DNA of 64,000 nucleotides from Cyanophora paradoxa. Its lineage: Eukaryota; Glaucocystophyceae; Cyanophorales; Cyanophoraceae. The notes below the pieces were generated by a model. It saw nothing but the letters and a program-made list of their open reading frames with translations, had not been told where the DNA came from and searched no databases. A program made the translations under genes and the position numbers. The stretch is from positions 248,001-312,000 of the forward strand of contig QPMI01000395.1 of the NCBI GenBank assembly GCA_004431415.1, given 5' to 3'. Positions 49,101-60,298 of this stretch are shown in pieces. The first letter of the stretch is position 1. Each line of letters opens with the position of its first letter.

Positions 49101-50040
49101 ACTCTCCCGAAGTGTTATCCCAACCTCTTTTCTTCAATCCTCTGTTCAGTACTCCCGGCGACGAGGTCGACTGGAGTCGCTGTGCACGGTCCGGCTTGCT
49201 GCGGTCTGCGATATCTGGGATTGTGCTGCCCGGGGTTCCGGGCTCCAGCAGCTGCCTCCTCCGCCCTCCACTCCTTTTTCCCTAGTCTGTGCTCTGCGCT
49301 CCCGGCTACTTGGCGCCAGGTTCTCGAGGCCCTGCACCGCCGCCTCAGCATCTCTGGTGGTCCGGACCGGACGCCTCGTTTGCTCTCCTTCGAGGCCCAA
49401 GTGGTACTTTTGTTGCCTTCCCCGTTCGCGATAACCAGATAATTCCACGGGTGCTGGACTACGTACCGCGCGTTCCTTGCCGCCCTGCGGCTTCCCACCC
49501 TGTGGGCCTATCCTCGAGCTCCAATTCAATTCTGTCCCGTTTGCTCCCGCTGCATGTTTGCTTCAGCGCTGTCTTCCTCTCTTTTCGTCGCGGGACCCTG
49601 CCTGGCCTTTTTGTTCTTGGCGCAGGTCCTTCGGCCTTTCTTTCTCTTGATAATCTTGCGTTCACTTTCGCTCGTATGCTCCCTCTCCGCCTCTCCTCTG
49701 TTCGTCGCTTCTACTGCCTTGAGGTCCAGCGGCTTCGCGATGTGTCTAGCCACGCTCAGATGCCCGATGCTAAGTGGGGTTTCCCGGCGCCTTGTCTCCG
49801 TCCCGTCTTCCTAATCTTGTCGTCCTTCAGTGTTTCCCGATGCTTTGGATCGATGCTCTTTACCGTTTGCATTTCAAATTGTATCGTTTGGGCGAGCAAC
49901 AGTCGCCCCGCCGTCGTTTCTGTCGGGTTTGTAATGACGGATCTGCTCGCTCTCACGCGCACGTTTTCTCTGAGTGCCCGCTTTCTCGTTCGTTCTGGGA
50001 TTTCATTCGTGAGCGCCTGAATTTCTGGGCTTCTACTCTT
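46144..50040 (+). CDS. LINE ORF2: AP endonuclease, reverse transcriptase, zinc knuckle (frameshifted)
   Basis: Starts MTFRFLSLNVAGKLDRAF at 46144. Endonuclease motifs: SLNVAG, VFLQETH, FCNVYAPTD and LILGGDFNFHE; then, after a frameshift near 46670, SRLDYFFLSSS and SDHIGIYL. The reverse transcriptase lies in 47436-48797: LFRAFKEMSGGAKSPGIDGL, FLDFSKAYDRVNW, GVRQGGPLSPYLYN and VLQFADDT (catalytic FADD), then KYLGFPLEP. A further shift near 48795 leads to WRQGGLNCPDIRAF. CRVCNDGSARSHAHVFSECP (~49920) forms a C-x2-C...H...C zinc knuckle. Breaks near 46670 (C-run), 46775, 47335 (T-run), 48795 and 49270 prevent one continuous frame. Domain order fits L1-like/Tx1-like LINEs. Established: endonuclease nicks the target and RT copies RNA there. 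Confidence 0.85.
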
Positions 50041-52509
50041 CCACCGGATGAGCGTGAAGAGGTCGCAGTGCCTGACCTCTCTCTCTTCCACATCCTCTCG
50101 GTTCCGGATTTATCTGGACCCATTTTGCGCAGTAAAGTTAACCCCGCCTTCTGCCTTCGCTCACTTGGAGCGATCCTTGCTGGCGTATTTTCCATCCAAC
50201 AGGTTGCTCGCGCTCGGTGCGATCTTGAGGAGGCTGACATTGATGCACCTTCTTACAACCGCGCCGCGCTTGTTGCCGCCTGGGACAGAAATATGTCGTA
50301 CCTCGAGTTCACCCTTCCGCAGGCTTCGGCCTTGTTGGAGGAGCGGCGCGCTCGCTTGGCTGCTGCTGACGCTGATGATCAGGCTGCCTCGGATGATGAC
50401 GCACATGATTCAGAGTCTGGTACCGGTTCTCATCGTTCTAGTTCAAGCTCTGATTCTGACTCGTCCGGCGCTCCTTCTTCGGGCGGTGCTGACAACCTCG
50501 TCTCTTCGCGTGACATCGATTCTGTCCTCCGGAATCCTGCGGAGTTTGCCGTTCGTGGGAATGTCCCGTTGGGGATCCCTGGTGGTCGCCCGCCTCCTGC
50601 GCCGTCCCCTCCTGCTCTGGCCCCTGTAGTGACCCTTGGGCCCATTCCTATTCCTGCTCTCGCTGCCCCTCTCGACGCTCCTTTCCCCCCATTCCCTGCG
50701 GTCCCGATCCCTGTGCTCCTTGGCCCTCTGGCCCCGCCTCTGCCTCCTCCCTCCTTACAACTTGCTGTCACGGGGCCTCTTCACTTGCCTGTTCCCCGGC
50801 AGGTCCCTGGTCATCTTGCAGCTCCATACCCCTTCTTACCTCTTCCCCTTGCTCCTCCACTTCCGCCCCTGCGAGGCCCTCTTTCTGACGTCCTCCTGGT
50901 TCAGCCCCCTCTTCAGCCCATCCTTCTTGCCCCCGCTTCTGCAACTGTGACGCTGGGCGGCACTATCTTTTTGCATGCCCCTACCGCCTCTACGTCCCCG
51001 GTCTCTTTGCATCTGCATCCACTTTCCCGGATCCGCTTGCAGGCCCCTCGCCTCCAGAGCTCGCCATCACTTCGGCCTCCCTCGCCTCCGCTCTCGATTC
51101 TCCATACCCTTCGAATAGCCGCCTTCTCTCTCCTCCTCCGCCCTCCCTCCCCCCTCGAGCTCCGGGTCCTCGGCCTCTGCCCCGCTTCCGAGTGTTGGCG
51201 AGACTGTCCTCTTTTCGGTCTCCCCGTCATTCCGGCTCCCTGCTCCCCCTTCGGCGCCTCGGGTCCCATATGCGGGTCCTATCCCGCTTCCTGGCGCTCG
51301 TGAGATTCGCCGCCGGCGCCCTCGTCGGGCCCTTGCGCCCTCGAGCTCGTCTCTCTCTGCGCCGCCCATGGCCATGACCTCCGTGTCATCTGATCCGGCG
51401 CCACCCGACCTTTCTCCAGCTTCGCTGCCCTCTCTTCGGCGCCGGCAGCGATCCCCGTCACCTGCTCGCGGCCCTTCCCCTGCCTCCGACCCTTCCTCGG
51501 CCCCTCCTCGCCTAGGCCTCTTCCGTCTCGTCGGCCCCCGCCGCATTCCCGTCGGCGGATCTCTCGATCGACCCTGGACTCTCCGCCTGCCACTGTCTGC
51601 GGGGTACCTCCGCCGCCGTGTTCGGCGCCGGCTGTCAGTACTTTGCTCGGTAGCTCCCCCGTCGTGGCTCCTCGGGGGCCTCTTCGTCGTCGTCGTTCGC
51701 TGGGTTCCGGCTCCGGGTCAGATTTCTCGCCGGGCTTACCTTCTCCTGGCTCTGCTCCTGGGCCCTTAGCTCCGGGACCGGCTTCCCCGATCTCCTCCCG
51801 GACTCGTGGTCGTACCCGTCGCCGGCTTGCCGAGCCTGCGGCTCCTTCTACTTCCCCCCGGCGGTTTGCCGGGCCGGACCCTCCGGCCTTTGTTCTTGAT
51901 ACCGGACTGCCGCCTTTGCCTTCGTCTTCTGCTTCGCTGGTCGCGATCGTATCCCGCCGGCGCCGGCGTACTTCTTCGTCTTCTAGTTTAGTTCGGTCTG
52001 GTTCGGATTCTGATCGTAGTGTTGATGCTAGAGTTAGTTTCAATACTAGCTATAGTCCTCGTGCTCGACCTGTTGTTCGCCGTCGTTTGCAGTTCGATTG
52101 CCCGCCTCGACCCTGGCCGGCTTTAGTGATTCCTTTGACTGTCCTTTTGCCTGCTCTTGATCCGCCTGCTCCGCCTCCTGTGTCCTCCTCGACCTCGTGC
52201 CGTAGCTCTGCCCTTTCGCATCGTCCTGCTTCGCCTCCGCCTCCATGTCGTCTTGTTGTTCCTCTTACTTGTCTTCTTCCTGTTATTTATCTTTCTCAAT
52301 TTTGTCCCCCGCTTCTTAGTGATGTAATTCCTTCTGATATTGATGGTATCTCTAGCTCTGGCTCTTCTTCGTGTCAGTTATCCTCTGTCCCTAGATCTGC
52401 TCGATTTATCGTCTCTTCTCGCTATCGATCTGTCTCGAGCTCTGTGTCTTTCCTTTTTTATTGTCGATTTTGGCTCTTTGTCTTATCTTTCTTCGTGCTC
52501 TTGTCTTAG
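50041..52509 (+). other. LINE 3' region with long Ser/Pro-rich frames
   Basis: The frame carrying the zinc knuckle continues to 51303 with a Ser/Asp-rich stretch (DSESGTGSHRSSSSSDSDSS, ~50410) and then Pro/Leu-rich sequence. Other frames run 51368-51769 and 51643-52509. Either ORF2 has an unusually long low-complexity C-terminus or this is a CT-rich 3' UTR with open frames by composition. Confidence 0.5.
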
Positions 52510-52601
52510 TTATTTTGCTTTTTTGTCTTTATGCCCCCTGGGCAGCCCCCGCAGTGCTGGTGTCTAGAGACTGTGGCCGGTAATTCACCAAAAAAAAAAA
52601 A

Positions 52602-53467
52602 TAGACTGGGCTAGTCCGACGGTCGTCGGCCCGGCGGCCGGCTACTATACGTACTATACCGTACTACGGTAGTACGTATACGTAATACGTATACGCACTA
52701 CTACCCACCTGACGGCCCCGACCGACGTACCGTAGTATACGTACCGGGGCCGGGAGTCGCCGAGTCGACGTCGGCCCCTGCGCATGCGGGGCCATTAATA
52801 TTGCGGGCCCGGCGCCGGCGCCGGCGGGCCGGCGGCGCCGCGGCGGGCCGGGCCCGGCCCGCCCGGGCCCGCCGGGCCGGCCCGCCGCGGGCCGCGGCGC
52901 GCGCGCGCGGCCCGGCTGGCCGCGCCGCGCGCGGCGGCGGCGGGCCGCGCCGGGCGCCGCGGCCTTTTGAAGTTCGCCGGTACCGGGCCGCAGGGCCCCA
53001 GCGGCCCAGCCTGCCCCAGGGCCCCAGCCTGGGCCGCCGCCGGCCCGCCGGGCCCAACGGGTGGCAACGGCCAGGCCGGGGCCAGGCCCCCAGGGCCGGG
53101 GGCCCGGCCCTACTAGGCTAAATCGGGAAATATTTAGTATACTGGATATTTATAGTACCAAAGTTTTAAATTTGAGGCCCAACTACTAAAGATTTATATA
53201 ATTATCGTATACTAAACCTGAGGTCCCGGGTGCGGAGGGGGTACGTAGCGCAGCCGTGGTTGCAGGCTTAACTTGCAGCGCGAAAGAAGCTTATAATTAA
53301 GCTAGCTAAAGTGCAAGGGGGCTCCCGTCTCCTCCAACAGATCTAGCTAGAGTCTGCGAGACCCCCTAGCGCGCGCAGCCCCCACCCTTTAGGCCCTTCT
53401 AGGCCCTTCTAAAGGCCGCTACTAAAGCGCTCCGCGCGGCCAACTCTTAATTATTTTCAGCCTACTA
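52602..53467. repeat. Palindromic spacer and G/C-only tract
   Basis: 52645-52745 is a TATACG/GTAC palindrome cluster. 52803-52967 is ~165 bp with a single T and no A, made of ggcc/gcgc palindromes. 53120-53240 and 53440-53467 switch abruptly to AT-rich sequence. No gene recognised. Confidence 0.6.
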
Positions 53468-54229
53468 GTACTAAACCGACCAAACTCCGGGATTACTAAT
53501 TATAATTATTTTGGGGTATTAAATATTACCCGAATATTACAGTGGGAGTCGGGCTTATCGATATCCGTAGTGGATCCGGACGGACCGTCAGCCTCGGGTC
53601 ACCTGGTCGGTGGGTGACCAAGAGGCTTCTCTTTTCACGGTCATGTTGTCTGTCGCCGGTTAACAATGCTTCATTATCAATCGCAATCGCAACGGTTTGC
53701 TTATTTAACAATCGGTCTTCCAAGTCATTGGCAATGGTTTACAATCAATTGTAAATAAATTAAATAACATAATAATTAAAGTATTAAACTCTATATATAT
53801 AGCGTACATATATAATTAATGAAAATTCGCTGAATAACCTTATATAAATTAATTATATACAAGATCCGTGCTCCTGCGGAGCACTAAGTACGGCGAAGCC
53901 TCGCGGACGCCCTCGCGGCTGTCACAGTAGGCCTACAGGGCACTCACCGACTGCCAGGCTGGCCAGCGGCCTGGCCGATCGCGAACAGCTTTCTGGCTGG
54001 AAGCTGGCTGGCTGACGGCCAGTCCAGCTAGCGCTGGCCGGCTAGAGGAATATTAATGTACTGAGGAAATAAAGGGTGGAGCAGATTGAGAGGAGATTAA
54101 TAATATAATATTGTTGGGAAGGAGGCCCGGGAGGGGCGAGGTTCTCGCGGCCAGGCGCATGCACAGATCTCGCGAATCGCTTAAACAGAATCTCGAATTC
54201 GAATTCATATAGCATCGATGTGTAGGGCT

Positions 54230-55230
54230 GCGGAGGCGAGGGCGCGCGGAAAGATGTGCAGGCGTGGCCAGGATCGAATTTTTGCGTCGGCTGGATTGCC
54301 GCGCCCTGTTGCGTCCGCAGAGCTTGCGAAAGGCTTTTAAAACATCTCTGATGAATATTGTAGCGATGCCCGTGCGTGAGGATGCGAGGGCGCGCGGAAA
54401 GATGTGCAGGTCTGTCCAGGATCGAATTTTCGGGGTCGGCTGGGTCCCGCGGCCCGGCGCATCCGTAAAGCGAGCGGAAGGCTTCTTCTACATCTCAAAT
54501 GCTTATGCTATTGTTCCGCGCATGCACCGCGGCGTGGGCGCGCGGAAAGATGTCCGGGTCCGTGCAGGATCGAATTTTTGCTGCCGGCTGGGTTCTCGTG
54601 CTCTTTCGCGTCTTCGAAGCTTGTGGAAGGCTTTGATAAAATCCCAAATGAATATAGTAGCGATGTGCTTGCGTGAGGATGCGAGGGCGCGCGGAAAGAC
54701 GTGCAGGTCCGTGAAGGATCGAATTTTCGGGTCGGCTGGGTCCTCGCGGCCCGGCGCATCCGTAAACCGTGCGGAATGCTTTGTCTACATCTCAAATGCT
54801 TATGCTATTGTTCCGCGCATGCGCCGCGGCGTGGGCGCGCGGAAAGATGTCCGGGTCCGTGCAGGATCGAATTTTTGCCGTCCGCTGGGTTCTCGTGCTC
54901 TTTCGCGTCTTCGAAGCTTGTGGAAGGCTTTGATAAAATCTGAAATGAATATTGTAGCGATGCGCATGCGCGAGAATGCGAGGGCGCGCGGAAAGATGTT
55001 CAGGTCCGTCCAGGATCGAATTTTCGGGGTCGGCTGGGTCCTCGCGGCCTGGTGCATTTAGAGACCGTGCGGAAGTCTTCTTCTACATCTCAAATGCTTA
55101 TGCTATCGTTCCGCGCGTGCGCCGCGGCGTGGGCGCGCGGAAAGATGTCCGGGCCCGTGTGGGATCGAATTTTTGCCGTCGGTACCTTCCTGCGCTGTTC
55201 CGGCTCCGAAAAGCGGATTTCGGGGCGCGC
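54230..55230 (+). repeat. ~148 bp satellite, seven monomers, alternating dimer (copy 1)
   Basis: The word ggatcgaatttt recurs at 54271, 54419, 54567, 54716, 54864, 55013 and 55162, spacing 148-149 bp. Odd and even monomers differ consistently (ttgataaaatc/atgaatat type versus ctacatctcaaatgcttatg type), so the true period is a 297 bp dimer. 297 is a multiple of 3, which keeps a long plus-strand frame open (54264-55061) without implying a protein. Confidence 0.92.
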
Positions 55231-55595
55231 AGGCCCTGCTATGTCTATACGCGCCAGTACGCATCGATTGCGCGCATCGCGGGACCGGCCGGAACCGGGA
55301 GGATCACCGAAATCGAGCTTGCGGCGATGCGCTCGCCCTCGCCCGTCATTCTGTATCGTTCTGGGGCGTCCCTGGCGCGATTTCGTCGCGGGACCGGGCG
55401 GGACCGGGTCCCACCTTCTGACTCGGACTGTGTTTGTCGGGGTTAAGTTCCGGAATTGATCCAGAGGGAAATTCGATGTTCGCGCGACGTCCACGGGGGA
55501 GCGGTCGTCTTAGGGGAGCCAGGACGCTAAAAATGGATCTAGAGGGGTCTGTGGCGGTTCGGGCAACTGTGTAATGTCCATCAATCGCGTCCGTG

Positions 55596-55624
55596 TCGAG
55601 GCAGAATTAATAATTCTGCCTCGA
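55596..55624. repeat. Inverted repeat / hairpin (13-bp arms)
   Basis: tcgaggcagaatt, three bases, aattctgcctcga: perfect 13-bp arms. It recurs at 59011-59039 in copy 2. It could form a cruciform or an RNA hairpin or terminator-like element. Confidence 0.9.
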
Positions 55625-56574
55625 GGGAGTGTGACACGGAAATTATTTAGCAGGGGGGATCTCGAGTGGAAAAAAAGGTTAAAAAAGGAATTTCGCTCGG
55701 CGGTTTTTGGGTTTGAGAAAGAGGCTTCGCCTGATATATACGTTAGATATATACAATATAACCAGATAATAAATAAATTAAACAAGTTATAATAACCATG
55801 TATACTGTACCCTCCTCCAGCGAACGACCGTGTAGAACAGTCGTTCGACGTGGACCGGTACCCGTTTCGAGCTCCCTCCTCCCTGAAGGTTTTTTAAACG
55901 ACCAGTGATAGCTATAGAATTATATATAAGTCTGCGCCAGGGTACGTAGGCCTGCCTGCGGCTGGCCTGCTAGCTTTGTAGCGGCTACTACCGGCTAGCT
56001 ATATAGCCTTCAAGCTCAATCAACTTATGTACCCGGTAACTTCCAAAGGTTCGAAAAAATTCGGTGAGCCGAACCTGTTGGCCAGCAATTGCTATCATAG
56101 TATAGAATTATAAGGCTGCGCCAGGGTAGGCCTGCCTGCCGCAGTGCGGCTGGCCTGCCAGCTTTCTAGCGGCTAGCGATATAGCCTGCTAGCTCTATAG
56201 CCTTCAAGCCGGCGCCACCCCAGTGACCCGAGGCTGCACTGCCCCAAGGGCAGGAATGTTTTACGGTCCGTAGACTCCGTACGTATATACCGGTACTACT
56301 ACCGTACTAGAACTATTGCTGTACTTTCGAATGAGCGGCGTCCAGCCGTCGACGTCATCGCGTCACCGTCCAGCGTCACCGTCCAGAAATCGGCAAGCTA
56401 GAAAGGGTTGCCAAGTTGAATGAAGTTTTCATTGAGCTCGTTACCTCTGTACCCCAGTTCTTGAGGTGACATCACGGACATGACAGTTCAAGGGTCTCGG
56501 AGAGTTACGTTTACATGTGCACGTGTACCGTATAGTACGTACACGATACTACGATATACCCCGGGTACGTAGAG

Positions 56575-56884
56575 ATCTCGCCGCCGGGCGTGGACGTGGT
56601 CCAGTCTAAGAGCCTTCTCATCGCCGGGGCGATTGCTTGGCCGAGTACCGGGTACGCGCAGGCAATCGCCGACATGAACCGAGTTCGAGCGGACGCGATG
56701 ACGGCGATCGCTGTGAAAAAAGGATCTTGCGCGTGCGGAAGTACCCCCTGCGGGAAGCTTGCGGGGGAGCTCCACGCGCGAGCGAGCGTCGCGCGTAGAC
56801 CTTCTGAAGCGATCGCGCGCGTCGCGGAGGCCCTCGCAGCGGCCTGGGCCGAGAGCGCCGGGAGCCCGGGGTACGGCCTCAATG
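56575..56884 (+). pseudogene. Duplicated 5' exon of the downstream gene (orphaned copy)
   Basis: Reads EISPPGVDVVQSKSLLIAGA, then WPSTGYAQAIADMNRVRADA, to ESAGSPGYGLNG, identical to 59990-60298. Here it runs into the start of repeat copy 2 instead of into the rest of the gene, so it is cut off from its downstream exons. Confidence 0.55.
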
Positions 56885-59800
56885 GTACTAAACCGACCAA
56901 ACTCCGGGATTACTAATTATAATTATTTTGGGGTATTAAATATTACCCGAATATTACAGTGGGAGTCGGGCTTATCGATATCCGTAGTGGATCCGGACGG
57001 ACCGTCAGCCTCGGGTCACCTGGTCGGTGGGTGACCAAGAGGCTTCTCTTTTCACGGTCATGTTGTCTGTCGCCGGTTAACAATGCTTCATTATCAATCG
57101 CAATCGCAACGGTTTGCTTATTTAACAATCGGTCTTCCAAGTCATTGGCAATGGTTTACAATCAATTGTAAATAAATTAAATAACATAATAATTAAAGTA
57201 TTAAACTCTATATATATAGCGTACATATATAATTAATGAAAATTCGCTGAATAACCTTATATAAATTAATTATATACAAGATCCGTGCTCCTGCGGAGCA
57301 CTAAGTACGGCGAAGCCTCGCGGACGCCCTCGCGGCTGTCACAGTAGGCCTACAGGGCACTCACCGACTGCCAGGCTGGCCAGCGGCCTGGCCGATCGCG
57401 AACAGCTTTCTGGCTGGAAGCTGGCTGGCTGACGGCCAGTCCAGCTAGCGCTGGCCGGCTAGAGGAATATTAATGTACTGAGGAAATAAAGGGTGGAGCA
57501 GATTGAGAGGAGATTAATAATATAATATTGTTGGGAAGGAGGCCCGGGAGGGCGAGGTTCTCGCGGCCAGGCGCATGCACAGATCTCGCGAATCGCTTAA
57601 ACAGAATCTCGAATTCGAATTCATATAGCATCGATGTGTAGGGCTGCGGAGGCGAGGGCGCGCGGAAAGATGTGCAGGCGTGGCCAGGATCGAATTTTTG
57701 CGTCGGCTGGATTGCCGCGCCTGTTGCGTCCGCAGAGCTTGCGAAAGGCTTTTAAAACATCTCTGATGAATATTGTAGCGATGCCCGTGCGTGAGGATGC
57801 GAGGGCGCGCGGAAAGATGTGCAGGTCTGTCCAGGATCGAATTTTCGGGGTCGGCTGGGTCCCGCGGCCCGGCGCATCCGTAAAGCGAGCGGAAGGCTTC
57901 TTCTACATCTCAAATGCTTATGCTATTGTTCCGCGCATGCACCGCGGCGTGGGCGCGCGGAAAGATGTCCGGGTCCGTGCAGGATCGAATTTTTGCTGCC
58001 GGCTGGGTTCTCGTGCTCTTTCGCGTCTTCGAAGCTTGTGGAAGGCTTTGATAAAATCCCAAATGAATATAGTAGCGATGTGCTTGCGTGAGGATGCGAG
58101 GGCGCGCGGAAAGACGTGCAGGTCCGTGAAGGATCGAATTTTCGGGGTCGGCTGGGTCCTCGCGGCCGGCGCATCCGTAAACCGTGCGGAATGCTTTGTC
58201 TACATCTCAAATGCTTATGCTATTGTTCCGCGCATGCGCCGCGGCGTGGGCGCGCGGAAAGATGTCCGGGTCCGTGCAGGATCGAATTTTTGCCGTCCGC
58301 TGGGTTCTCGTGCTCTTTCGCGTCTTCGAAGCTTGTGGAAGGCTTTGATAAAATCTGAAATGAATATTGTAGCGATGCGCATGCGCGAGAATGCGAGGCG
58401 CGCGAAAGATGTTCAGGTCCGTCCAGGATCGAATTTTCGGGGTCGGCTGGGTCCTCGCGGCCTGGTGCATTTAGAGACCGTGCGGAAGTCTTCTTCTACA
58501 TCTCAAATGCTTATGCTATCGTTCCGCGCGTGCGCCGCGGCGTGGGCGCGCGGAAAGATGTCCGGGCCCGTGTGGGATCGAATTTTTGCCGTCGGGTACC
58601 TTCCTGCGCTGTTCCGGCTCCGAAAAGCGGATTTCGGGGGCGCGCAGGCCCTGCTATGTCTATACGCGCCAGTACGCATCGATTGCGCGCATCGCGGGAC
58701 CGGCCGGAACCGGGAGGATCACCGAAATCGAGCTTGCGGCGATGCGCTCGCCCTCGCCCGTCATTCTGTATCGTTCTGGGGCGTCCCTGGCGCGATTTCG
58801 TCGCGGGACCGGGCGGGACCGGGTCCCACCTTCTGACTCGGACTGTGTTTGTCGGGGTTAAGTTCCGGAATTGATCCAGAGGGAAATTCGATGTTCGCGC
58901 GACGTCCACGGGGGAGCGGTCGTCTTAGGGGAGCCAGGACGCTAAAAATGGATCTAGAGGGGTCTGTGGCGGTTCGGGCAACTGTGTAATGTCCATCAAT
59001 CGCGTCCGTGTCGAGGCAGAATTAATAATTCTGCCTCGAGGGAGTGTGACACGGAAATTATTTAGCAGGGGGGATCTCGAGTGGAAAAAAAGGTTAAAAA
59101 AGGAATTTCGCTCGGCGGTTTTTGGGTTTGAGAAAGAGGCTTCGCCTGATATATACGTTAGATATATACAATATAACCAGATAATAAATAAATTAAACAA
59201 GTTATAATAACCATGTATACTGTACCCTCCTCCAGCGAACGACCGTGTAGAACAGTCGTTCGACGTGGACCGGTACCCGTTTCGAGCTCCCTCCTCCCTG
59301 AAGGTTTTTTAAACGACCAGTGATAGCTATAGAATTATATATAAGTCTGCGCCAGGGTACGTAGGCCTGCCTGCGGCTGGCCTGCTAGCTTTGTAGCGGC
59401 TACTACCGGCTAGCTATATAGCCTTCAAGCTCAATCAACTTATGTACCCGGTAACTTCCAAAGGTTCGAAAAAATTCGGTGAGCCGAACCTGTTGGCCAG
59501 CAATTGCTATCATAGTATAGAATTATAAGGCTGCGCCAGGGTAGGCCTGCCTGCCGCAGTGCGGCTGGCCTGCCAGCTTTCTAGCGGCTAGCGATATAGC
59601 CTGCTAGCTCTATAGCCTTCAAGCCGGCGCCACCCCAGTGACCCGAGGCTGCACTGCCCAAGGGCAGGAATGTTTTACGGTCCGTAGACTCCGTACGTAT
59701 ATACCGGTACTACTACCGTACTAGAACTATTGCTGTACTTTCGAATGAGCGGCGTCCAGCCGTCGACGTCATCGCGTCACCGTCCAGCGTCACCGTCCAG

Positions 59801-60298
59801 AAATCGGCAAGCTAGAAAGGGTTGCCAAGTTGAATGAAGTTTTCATTGAGCTCGTTACCTCTGTACCCCAGTTCTTGAGGTGACATCACGGACATGACAG
59901 TTCAAGGGTCTCGGAGAGTTACGTTTACATGTGCACGTGTACCGTATAGTACGTACACGATACTACGATATACCCCGGGTACGTAGAGATCTCGCCGCCG
60001 GGCGTGGACGTGGTCCAGTCTAAGAGCCTTCTCATCGCCGGGGCGATTGCTTGGCCGAGTACCGGGTACGCGCAGGCAATCGCCGACATGAACCGAGTTC
60101 GAGCGGACGCGATGACGGCGATCGCTGTGAAAAAAGGATCTTGCGCGTGCGGAAGTACCCCCTGCGGGAAGCTTGCGGGGGAGCTCCACGCGCGAGCGAG
60201 CGTCGCGCGTAGACCTTCTGAAGCGATCGCGCGCGTCGCGGAGGCCCTCGCAGCGGCCTGGGCCGAGAGCGCCGGGAGCCCGGGGTACGGCCTCAATG
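56885..60298 (+). repeat. 3.4 kb tandem duplication, copy 2
   Basis: Head-to-tail repeat of 53468-56884. The differences noticed are one-base changes in run length: ggagggg/ggaggg (54131 vs 57548), cgccctg/cgcctg, cgggtcgg/cggggtcgg, gagggcgcgcgg/gaggcgcgcg, gtcggtac/gtcgggtac, cggggcg/cgggggcg, ctgcccc/ctgccc. No clear base substitution was seen. Copy 2 runs on into unique sequence at 60299. Confidence 0.95.
57645..58645 (+). repeat. ~148 bp satellite, seven monomers (copy 2)
   Basis: The same array as 54230-55230, carried by the second copy of the 3.4 kb duplication, with run-length differences only. A 400-codon open frame across it arises from the 297 bp dimer period. Confidence 0.92.

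Larger units (their letters stand above)
44815..52601 (+). mobile_element. Nearly full-length LINE (non-LTR) retrotransposon
   Basis: Order: ORF1, ORF2 with AP endonuclease, reverse transcriptase, CCHC-like zinc knuckle, long Ser/Pro-rich region, and a 12-A tail at 52590-52601. Two shorter 3' copies in the window (16796-17258 +, 63683-63830 -) confirm the 3' end. The 5' border is placed just after a palindrome cluster and is approximate. ORF2 is interrupted by several frameshifts, some at homopolymer runs. It stands ~270 bp upstream of the start of the minus-strand GCC-repeat gene. Confidence 0.9.
53468..56884 (+). repeat. 3.4 kb tandem duplication, copy 1
   Basis: Starts gtactaaaccgaccaaactc and ends gtacggcctcaatg, where copy 2 begins immediately. 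Contents: AT-rich island (53740-53870), seven ~148 bp satellite monomers (54230-55230), a 13-bp-arm hairpin (55596-55624), a second AT-rich island (55720-55800), and at 56575-56884 a copy of the first exon of the downstream gene. Confidence 0.95.

Noticed and set aside
54264-55061. Plus-strand frames of 265 and (copy 2) 400 codons
   Set aside because: Kept open by the 297 bp satellite dimer, a multiple of three; the frame repeats with the monomers.
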